A stretch of DNA of 7,553 bases, from positions 1 through 7,553 of the forward strand of contig CAMYCP010000056.1 of assembly GCA_947254385.1 (NCBI GenBank), read 5' to 3'. Source of the DNA: an uncultured Filifactor sp. (lineage in GTDB: Bacteria > Bacillota > Clostridia > Peptostreptococcales > Filifactoraceae). How positions within the stretch are numbered: position 1 is the stretch's first letter; every line of letters starts with the position of its first letter. This document shows, piece after piece, positions 1-6,281 of this stretch. Under the pieces are notes generated by a model that saw only the letters and a list, made by a program, of their open reading frames with translations, was not told the DNA's origin and did not search any database. The translations under genes were made by a program, and so were the position numbers.

Positions 1-91
1 ATACAAGTGAAACATTAAATCTAAAAAATTAATAAGAAGTTGAAACATGGTTTGTAAATACCTAAGAAACAGAATATTTTTAACAATTTTA
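1..91 (-). other. Tail downstream of pyk, with possible first codons of another gene
   Basis: This very AT-rich stretch follows the pyk stop. I find no GC-rich hairpin followed by a T-run; the best fold (around 50-63) is a weak stem with a bulge and no T-run. On the minus strand an ATG at 48-46 opens a frame that runs to the edge, 16 codons reading MFQLLINFLDLMFHLY. That is hydrophobic, as at the start of a small membrane protein, but only a weak AGG lies upstream and such a short run can be chance. It could equally be untranslated spacer. Confidence 0.25.
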
Positions 92-1834
92 CTAAATTAT
101 ACTGACTTTGCCTTCATAAATATATCCTTTTACAGGGTCTACAGTTATATAATCGCCATCTTTTATTTTTTTTGTTGCGCTTTTGGCTCCGGTTATTACA
201 ACTTTATTTGATATAAATGCAGAGATAAAAGACATTTCATTTTTTAAGTCTTCTTCAATTATAACACATGACGCTTTAGAAATATATTCAGTATATTCAG
301 GTAAAATATCCGATATTACAAGTATATTGCCGGTTTCAAAATTTTCAATACTCGAGGCTTTACCTATTATAGTTTTATGACCGTAACCTATTCCATGAGA
401 TAGTATTTTTGAGACAACATGAACTTTTATTATGTTGGTGCTGCCACTTTCACCTATCGGTACTCCCGCAGTTATAACTATACTGTCTCCCGATTTTATC
501 ATTTTTGCACTTAAAGTTGAATTTATTGCCATGTTGAACAGAGCGTCCGTTTTATCGAAATTTTCTTTTTCATATAACGGTATTACTCCCCACGCATGAG
601 CCATCTGATAATATACCGTTAAATCGGAAACTATAGCTATTATAGGTTGTTTAGGACGGTAAGATGATATATTGAAAGCGGTATATCCTGATTTCGTGCA
701 AGTAATTATCGCTTTCGCTTTAATTTCTTTAGCTATATCACACGTAGCATGACTTATGGCATTAGTTATGTTCCCTTTATGATGCAGAGCTTTTTCATCG
801 GCTATATTATTGTAATCTATTGTAGATTCCGTTTTTAGCGCTATTCTTTTCATCGTTTGTACAGCTTCTACAGGATGTTTTCCGGATGCCGTTTCGCCTG
901 AAAGCATTATAGCATCCGTTCCGTCGTATATTGCATTGGCAACATCCGTTACTTCCGCTCTTGTGGGTGAAATGTTCCTTATCATGGAATCGAGCATTTG
1001 CGTAGCTGTTATTACAGGTTTTGACAAATTATTACATTTTTTTATAATCTTTTTTTGAATTATAGGAACGTCTTCCGCAGGTACTTCTACACCCAAATCT
1101 CCTCTTGCTATCATTATACCGTCGGCTACGTTTAAGATTTCATCTATATTTTCGACTCCCTGTTTGTTTTCTATTTTAGCGACTATTCTTATATTTTCTC
1201 CGTTATGTTCTTTTAAAAATTTTTTAATTTCTAAAACGTCCCCTGCTTTTCGTATAAATGATGCCGCTATTGTGTCTATTTTGTTTTCAATACCGAACAT
1301 TAAATCAGCTTTATCCGTTTTTCCCAAAGCCGGTAAATTAATATTTACATTTGGAACATTTACCCCTTTGTGTTCTTTTATTATTCCACCATTTTCAATT
1401 TTACATTTAAAAAAATCTTTATGTTTTGAAACGACAATCATAGATATTATGCCGTCATCTATTAATATTTTATCACCCGGTTTGACATCATTTATTAAAT
1501 TGTGATACGAAACGGAGCATTTAGTTACATCTCCCGTTATATCGTTCATATATATTGAAAACTCATTGCCTTCCGTTAATGTGATTTCTTTTTCTACAAA
1601 CGTTCCGGTTCTAATCTCAGGCCCTTTTGTGTCTAGCAATATTGAAATAGGGAGGTTAAGCTCCTCTCTCAGTTTTTTTATTTTATTTATTTTTTGCAAA
1701 TGATTTTCATAAGTTCCGTGAGAAAAATTTAAACGACATATATTTACACCATTCAATAATAATGTTTTTAAAACATTTTCATCTTCACTTGCCGGACCTA
1801 TAGTTGCTATTATTTTTGTTTTATTTGATTTCAT
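92..1834 (-). CDS. pyk: Pyruvate kinase with extra C-terminal (PEP-utilizer-like) domain
   Basis: This enzyme transfers phosphate from phosphoenolpyruvate to ADP, giving pyruvate and ATP, the last step of glycolysis; it normally forms a tetramer. The 580 residues fit the long Bacillota form (about 585) rather than the short enterobacterial form (about 470). Visible are CRLNFSHG (R34), DTKGPEIRTG (68-77), the inserted B domain (about 73-170), catalytic K220 and metal ligand E222 in VAKIEN, ARGDLG with D246, and TATQML with T278. E73 in DTKGPE corresponds to the Glu of potassium-dependent enzymes, so K+ dependence is expected. Residues about 480-580 form the extra C-terminal domain (ends DYITVDPVKGYIYEG). 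There the TSHAA motif of Bacillus appears as NEM at 532-534, so any phosphohistidine chemistry seems lost. The start MKSNKTKIIATIGPAS is canonical and has a good ribosome binding site. It is the last complete gene of the cluster. Confidence 0.97.
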   Translation of the reverse strand: MKSNKTKIIATIGPASEDENVLKTLLLNGVNICRLNFSHGTYENHLQKINKIKKLREELNLPISILLDTKGPEIRTGTFVEKEITLTEGNEFSIYMNDITGDVTKCSVSYHNLINDVKPGDKILIDDGIISMIVVSKHKDFFKCKIENGGIIKEHKGVNVPNVNINLPALGKTDKADLMFGIENKIDTIAASFIRKAGDVLEIKKFLKEHNGENIRIVAKIENKQGVENIDEILNVADGIMIARGDLGVEVPAEDVPIIQKKIIKKCNNLSKPVITATQMLDSMIRNISPTRAEVTDVANAIYDGTDAIMLSGETASGKHPVEAVQTMKRIALKTESTIDYNNIADEKALHHKGNITNAISHATCDIAKEIKAKAIITCTKSGYTAFNISSYRPKQPIIAIVSDLTVYYQMAHAWGVIPLYEKENFDKTDALFNMAINSTLSAKMIKSGDSIVITAGVPIGESGSTNIIKVHVVSKILSHGIGYGHKTIIGKASSIENFETGNILVISDILPEYTEYISKASCVIIEEDLKNEMSFISAFISNKVVITGAKSATKKIKDGDYITVDPVKGYIYEGKVSII

Positions 1835-1840
1835 ATTTCA

Positions 1841-1845
1841 TCCTT
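1841..1845 (-). promoter_or_regulatory. Ribosome binding site of pyk
   Basis: AAGGA on the minus strand lies 6 nt before the pyk ATG (1834-1832), within the 14-bp gap after the pfkA stop TAG. A second ATG at 1841-1839 overlaps the site but is in another frame and too close to it to be used. Confidence 0.8.
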
Positions 1846-1848
1846 TTT

Positions 1849-2811
1849 CTAAATTGATAGTATGTTTGCCAATTCATACATTTTTTCATCAAATTTTCTT
1901 TTTACATTTAAAGCATCGTGTATTTCCATATCAATAATTTGATTTTGATTTATTCCTACGACACGTGAAGATTTGTTTTTTCTTAAAAGTTGTACCGCCT
2001 TATATCCAAATTCCGTAGCTAATATACGATCTTTAGCTGAGGGGCTGCCGCCTCTTTGAATATGACCTAATATGGCGGTTCTTACTTCCAAATGGGTTTT
2101 TTCCTTAATTATCTGTTCAAGTTCTTTTGTTTTTGCTACACCCTCAGCAACGACTATAATGCTTTGCGATTTACCTCTTCTGTTGCTGTGTATGATTTTT
2201 TGACATATCTTGTCCATGTCATATGGCATTTCAGGTACTATGACTGATTCCGCTCCTCCTGCAAGTCCGGCATTCAATGCAATATTTCCGCAATGTCTGC
2301 CCATAACTTCTACTATACATACTCTTTCATGAGATGATGCGGTATCTCTAAGTTTACTTATTGCATCTACAGCCGTGTTTACCGCTGTATCAAATCCTAT
2401 TGTAAATTCAGTATAAGGTAAGTCGTTATCAATTGTTCCCGGTATTCCTATACCGTTTACACCAAGCTCACATAATGCCTGAAGACCTTTAAAACTGCCG
2501 TCACCGCCTATTACTATAAGTCCGTCTATATTAAAAACTTTAAGTAGTTGTAAAGATTTCCGCCTTATTTTTTCGTCATTTTGAAACTCCAAGCAACGCG
2601 CCGAATGTATGATTGTTCCTCCTCTATGAATTATATCTCCAACCGAAGAGACATCCATTTTTTTTAAATCACCCTCAGATAACCCCTTAAATCCTCTTTG
2701 AACGGCAAAGGCTTCTATATTGTGATAAATAGAATATCTTACTATTGCCCTTAATGCGGCATTCATGCCCGGCGCATCTCCTCCACTGGTAAGAACCGCT
2801 ATTCTGTGCAT
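1849..2811 (-). CDS. pfkA: ATP-dependent 6-phosphofructokinase
   Basis: This enzyme phosphorylates fructose 6-phosphate to fructose 1,6-bisphosphate with ATP, the committed step of glycolysis, in the cytoplasm, usually as a tetramer. Its 320 residues match the bacterial PfkA length, and the tail MYELANILSI resembles Bacillus PfkA. Visible elements: ATP loop SGGDAPGMN (9-17), R72 in GGTIIHSAR, GGDGS (102-106), catalytic GTIDND with D128 as base, SHER (R163), MGR (170-172), E223, R244, H250 and R253 in GHIQRGG. Gly at 105 and at 125 (GTIDND rather than KTIDND) argues for ATP and against pyrophosphate as donor. The effector-site residues R21, R25, R155, R212 and K214 are present and position 54 is Val as in Bacillus, so ADP activation and PEP inhibition are expected. 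The ATG follows a perfect AAGGAG. It lies between dnaE and pyk, with pyk 14 bp downstream. Nothing looks broken. Confidence 0.98.
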   Translation of the reverse strand: MHRIAVLTSGGDAPGMNAALRAIVRYSIYHNIEAFAVQRGFKGLSEGDLKKMDVSSVGDIIHRGGTIIHSARCLEFQNDEKIRRKSLQLLKVFNIDGLIVIGGDGSFKGLQALCELGVNGIGIPGTIDNDLPYTEFTIGFDTAVNTAVDAISKLRDTASSHERVCIVEVMGRHCGNIALNAGLAGGAESVIVPEMPYDMDKICQKIIHSNRRGKSQSIIVVAEGVAKTKELEQIIKEKTHLEVRTAILGHIQRGGSPSAKDRILATEFGYKAVQLLRKNKSSRVVGINQNQIIDMEIHDALNVKRKFDEKMYELANILSI

Positions 2812-2817
2812 AAAAAA

Positions 2818-2823
2818 CTCCTT
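2818..2823 (-). promoter_or_regulatory. Ribosome binding site of pfkA
   Basis: A perfect AAGGAG on the minus strand lies 6 nt before the pfkA ATG, in the 17-bp gap after the dnaE stop TAA (2831-2829). It is the best Shine-Dalgarno match in the window and supports independent, strong initiation of pfkA on the shared transcript. Confidence 0.88.
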
Positions 2824-2828
2824 AAAAT

Positions 2829-5800
2829 TTACTTTATACGAACGTTATCCGCTCCATATATTTGTTCAAGGTCCCTTTTACTTTCAAAATTAAGTTGCAT
2901 CGAAGACCATTTATCAAAAACATACGGTTTAGAATTTTCCGAATCAAAAAATATAATTTTATTTTTACCCGGATATTTTTTAATTATATTTTTTATTTTT
3001 GATATTTTATCATATTTTTTTATATTTTCAATTCTGATATATATTTTTTTACCTATCATATTTTTAAGAGGACATATTTTTGAAACTTTTATCTTAATTT
3101 CCCCTTCTTCATTTACGGTTGTTTCTCCATATATAAAAATTGCTTGCCCACAATTATCATTTGTTAAAATGTCCATATATTTTTGAAATATTGTCGGAAA
3201 CAAGATTATTTCCAACGAAGAATATTTATCTTCCACTAAGGCAAATGCCATATTTTTATTAGATTTGGAAGTAATTATTTTGTATGATGATAAAATACCT
3301 GCAATTCTTATTTTTTTTCCTTTGAATACTTGATAATTTCCATTTTTAATATCCGAAATATCGCAATCGGTTATGTCTTTCAAGTCATTTTTAAATTCTT
3401 CCAACGGATGTCCGCTTAAATACAGTCCTAGTAATTCTTTTTCAAGTTTAAGTTTTTGTTTAAGGTTAAAATCGGATACTTTTAACATAGGAGTATTTAA
3501 GTTGTCATTTGTTATTTTATAAAACGACAATTGCCCTTTTATTTTATTTTTATTCTGTTTATAAGCATTATCAATTATTATTTCATATGAAGATAATAGA
3601 GATGCCCTATTAGGATGCAACTTGTCAAACGCTCCGCATTTTATTAAACTTTCTATTGATTTTTTTGATACGTTGTTAATTCTATCCGCAAAATCGTAAA
3701 AATCTTTATATTCACCTTTTTTTTCAATTTCACCATGTATAATCTTTGCGGCAATTTCACCTACATTTTTTACGGCAGAGAGCGCATATCTTATATTTTG
3801 CCCTTCTACGGTAAAGAAGGGCAAACTCTTGTTGATATCAGGCTTTAAAATTTCAATTTTCATATCTGTTGAATCTTTGACATATTCTGAAATTTTATCC
3901 GGATTATTTATTACACTGCTCATTAAAGAAGACATAAATTCTGCCGTATAAAATGTTTTTAAATATGCGGTTCGGTAAGCTAAGACTCCATAGGATACGG
4001 CATGGCTTTTGTTGTAACCGTAATCTCCAAAGTCTATCATTTTATCATAAATTTTATTTGCCGTCGTTTCAGAAATTCCGTTTTTTATACATCCCGGAAT
4101 TTTAGGATTTACTTTATCTGAGCCGTATATAAAGTATTCCCTTTCCTTTTCCATGATACTTTTATTTTTTTTACTCATGGCTTTTCTTACCAAATCGGCT
4201 CTTCCATAGCTATAACCTGCAAGTTTACGCACTATCTGCATGACCTGTTCCTGATATATCAATATTCCTCGTGTAGGCTCCAATATGGAAATCAGTGACT
4301 CGTCATCATATTTGATTTCATCGGGATTATTTTTATTTTTGATATAGGAAGGAATTGATTCCATAGGTCCCGGACGATGAAGTGATATGCCCGCCACCAT
4401 ATCATCAAAATTATCAGGCATGAGTTCTTTCATAAAATTTCTCATACTGTAACTTTCAAGTTGAAAAACTCCCAATGTTTTACCGCTTGAAATCAATTCA
4501 TATACTTTTTTGTTATTAAAATCAATATTTTTAAAATCTATTTCTTCTCCTTTATTGTTTTTAACTGTATTTAAAGTTTTTTGAATCACTGATAGAGTTT
4601 TCAATCCCAAAAAGTCCATTTTTAAAAGGCCCAATTTTTCAAGTTCGATCATGACAAATTGAGTGGATATTGCATTATCGCGCATATATAACGGAACATA
4701 AGTATACACGGGTTCTTTACATATGACTATTCCGGCGGCGTGAGTAGATGTATGACGAGGAAGTCCTTCAATTTTAGATGAAAAATCTATAATTTTTTTT
4801 ACCGATTCATTTTCCGAATATATTTTTTTAAATTTGTCGTTTTTATTTAAAATTGTTTTTATACTGCTTTTTCTGTCGTCTTCCGGAATAGTTTTGGCTA
4901 ACTTGTCGGACTCAGCCGCCGTATAGCCAAACACCCGTGCAACATCTCTAATCGCAAGTCTCGCTCCGAATGTACCGAATGTTATTATTTGAGCTACATG
5001 ATCTTCATGATATTTTTTCTTAACATATTCTATCACCAAGTCTCTTTTTTCATCACAAAAATCAATGTCTATATCCGGCATGGATATTCTTTCGGGATTT
5101 AAGAAACGCTCAAACAACAAATTAGATTTTAACGGATCCACATCTGTTATATTTAAACAATATGAGATTATAGATCCTGCAGCCGACCCTCTTCCGGGAC
5201 CTACGGGTATATCATGCGTTTTAGCATAATCAACAAAATCTCGAACAATTAAAAAATACTCGATATATCCCATTTCTTCAATTATTTTTATTTCATAATC
5301 AAATCTTTTTTTTACTTTTTCATCGTAATTGGGATATTTTTTATTTAAACCATCTTCACACAACTTTAAAAAATATTTTTTTGTGCTGTAATTGTTCGGT
5401 GGTGTAAAATCAGGTAAATGATGAGTGTTGAAGTCAAAAGTTACATTACATCTTTCAGCAATTTTACACGTATTATTTAAAGCGTCAAAATCATCTGAAA
5501 ATAACTCATACATTTCACTTTGAGTTTTAAAATAAAATTCGTCGGTTTTAAACTCCATTCTGTCTATTTCATCAATCTGACAGCCTTCTTTGATGCAAAG
5601 TATTATTTCATGTGTCTTTGAATCTTCCTTATCTGTATAGTGTACATTATTTGTTACGACTAAATCTATAGATGTTTCTTTTGAAAGTTTTTTGAGTAAT
5701 GTATTGACTTTTTTTTCTTCAGCTATACCGTGATATTGCATCTCAAAAAAGAAATTATTTTTGCCAAAAATATCATTGTATTTTAAAGCTGCTTCCAAGG

Positions 5801-6266
5801 CTTTCTTATAGTTACCGTATAACAAATTTTGTTGTACTTTTCCTTCAAGACATGAAGAAAGTGCGATAAGTCCTCTATGATGTTCGTACAAAAGCTCTTC
5901 GTCAATACGCGGTTTATCATCAAAAAATCCGTCAGTATAAGATTTTGAGACGAGATATAAAAGATTACTGTAGCCTTCTTGAGTTTCTGCAAGTAAAACA
6001 AGATGATAAGGATTTCTGTCTATATTTTCTTTTTGGTTCATATTACGGGGCGAAACGTACATTTCACAGCCCAAAACGGGTTTAATTCCTCTTTGTATGG
6101 CTTTTGTATAAAAATCTACCACACCGAACATTACACCGTGATCTGTTATGGCTACAGCTTTCATTTTGTCTTTTACCGCTTTATCCAAAATATTGTCTAT
6201 CGAAGCATAACCGTCAAGTAAACTGTAAGATGTATGCAAATGTAAATGTACAAATTCATGTTTCAC
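2829..6266 (-). CDS. dnaE: DNA polymerase III subunit alpha, DnaE (C-family replicative polymerase)
   Basis: This 1145-residue DNA-dependent DNA polymerase acts at the replication fork; in Bacillota that also carry PolC, DnaE extends primers before handing off. Domains in order: PHP (about 5-210), polymerase core with GPGRGSAAGS (356-365), catalytic Asp D400 and D402 in PDIDIDF and D551 in KMDFLGL, then RHTSTHAAGIVI (504-515), YQEQVMQI (671-678) and SHAVSYGVLAYR. A helix-hairpin-helix region spans about 785-880, a probable sliding-clamp motif QLSFY lies at 912-916, and an OB fold spans about 983-1062. The C-terminal domain (KIYIRI, YPG, ending YGADNVRIK) resembles that of clostridial DnaE. 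Length is normal and I see no intein or frameshift. PHP metal ligands H9, H11, D18, H43, E68, H88, C139 and H209 are present, but the expected Asp of TNDxHY is N207. GTG is the only possible start. pfkA follows after 17 bp. I cannot settle the DnaE subclass without a tree. Confidence 0.97.
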   Translation of the reverse strand: MKHEFVHLHLHTSYSLLDGYASIDNILDKAVKDKMKAVAITDHGVMFGVVDFYTKAIQRGIKPVLGCEMYVSPRNMNQKENIDRNPYHLVLLAETQEGYSNLLYLVSKSYTDGFFDDKPRIDEELLYEHHRGLIALSSCLEGKVQQNLLYGNYKKALEAALKYNDIFGKNNFFFEMQYHGIAEEKKVNTLLKKLSKETSIDLVVTNNVHYTDKEDSKTHEIILCIKEGCQIDEIDRMEFKTDEFYFKTQSEMYELFSDDFDALNNTCKIAERCNVTFDFNTHHLPDFTPPNNYSTKKYFLKLCEDGLNKKYPNYDEKVKKRFDYEIKIIEEMGYIEYFLIVRDFVDYAKTHDIPVGPGRGSAAGSIISYCLNITDVDPLKSNLLFERFLNPERISMPDIDIDFCDEKRDLVIEYVKKKYHEDHVAQIITFGTFGARLAIRDVARVFGYTAAESDKLAKTIPEDDRKSSIKTILNKNDKFKKIYSENESVKKIIDFSSKIEGLPRHTSTHAAGIVICKEPVYTYVPLYMRDNAISTQFVMIELEKLGLLKMDFLGLKTLSVIQKTLNTVKNNKGEEIDFKNIDFNNKKVYELISSGKTLGVFQLESYSMRNFMKELMPDNFDDMVAGISLHRPGPMESIPSYIKNKNNPDEIKYDDESLISILEPTRGILIYQEQVMQIVRKLAGYSYGRADLVRKAMSKKNKSIMEKEREYFIYGSDKVNPKIPGCIKNGISETTANKIYDKMIDFGDYGYNKSHAVSYGVLAYRTAYLKTFYTAEFMSSLMSSVINNPDKISEYVKDSTDMKIEILKPDINKSLPFFTVEGQNIRYALSAVKNVGEIAAKIIHGEIEKKGEYKDFYDFADRINNVSKKSIESLIKCGAFDKLHPNRASLLSSYEIIIDNAYKQNKNKIKGQLSFYKITNDNLNTPMLKVSDFNLKQKLKLEKELLGLYLSGHPLEEFKNDLKDITDCDISDIKNGNYQVFKGKKIRIAGILSSYKIITSKSNKNMAFALVEDKYSSLEIILFPTIFQKYMDILTNDNCGQAIFIYGETTVNEEGEIKIKVSKICPLKNMIGKKIYIRIENIKKYDKISKIKNIIKKYPGKNKIIFFDSENSKPYVFDKWSSMQLNFESKRDLEQIYGADNVRIK
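3797..3825. repeat. Perfect 11-bp inverted repeat with 7-nt loop inside dnaE
   Basis: The left arm TTTGCCCTTCT (3797-3807) and right arm AGAAGGGCAAA (3815-3825) are exact reverse complements around the loop ACGGTAA. In the dnaE frame this encodes L-P-F-F-T-V-E-G-Q around residues 815-823, using CCC, TTC and GGG codons that stand out in this AT-rich gene. No T-run follows either arm, so it is not an ordinary intrinsic terminator. Function unknown; the repeat itself is certain. Confidence 0.85.
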
Positions 6267-6281
6267 TATATCACTTCTTTA
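6264..6281 (-). promoter_or_regulatory. dnaE ribosome binding site and TAGTG stop/start overlap
   Basis: On the minus strand the kinase stop TAG (6268-6266) shares its G with the dnaE start GTG (6266-6264). A Shine-Dalgarno-like AAGAAG (6279-6274) followed by TGAT lies 7 nt upstream, inside the kinase coding sequence. An in-frame TAA at 6281-6279, with no ATG, GTG or TTG between it and 6266, makes this GTG the only start that keeps the N-terminal PHP motif. The arrangement suggests translational coupling. Confidence 0.8.

Noticed and set aside
20..35. T-run downstream of pyk as an intrinsic terminator
   Set aside because: The T6 on the minus strand is not preceded by a stable GC-rich stem; the weak fold at 50-63 is too far away and too unstable.
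1164..1505. 113-codon open frame on the plus strand within pyk
   Set aside because: It is antisense to well-conserved pyruvate kinase motifs, has no ribosome binding site worth noting and no recognisable domain. The plus-strand frames at 183-380, 6003-6221, 6104-6367, 6435-6686 and 6837-7184 were dismissed for the same reason.
1482..1510. TTGACA on the plus strand as an antisense promoter inside pyk
   Set aside because: The -35 match is perfect, but at 16-17 nt spacing the -10 candidates (GATACG, ATACGA) match TATAAT poorly, and the bases simply encode the conserved pyruvate kinase segment VKPGDKILID.
2806..3186. 126-codon open frame on the plus strand
   Set aside because: It lies opposite the AT-rich 3' end of dnaE. 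The translation is low-complexity Phe/Ile-rich with no family resemblance, and the minus-strand frame is clearly the conserved one.
4793..4800. A8 tracts on the sense strand as possible programmed frameshift sites (also 3717-3724, 4165-4172 and 166-173)
   Set aside because: They encode ordinary Lys-Lys pairs in an AT-rich genome, recur in several genes, lack a nearby Shine-Dalgarno-plus-hairpin arrangement, and the frames run intact through them.
5783..6001. 72-codon open frame on the minus strand within dnaE
   Set aside because: It is in another frame of the PHP domain coding region; the overlapping dnaE frame explains the sequence.
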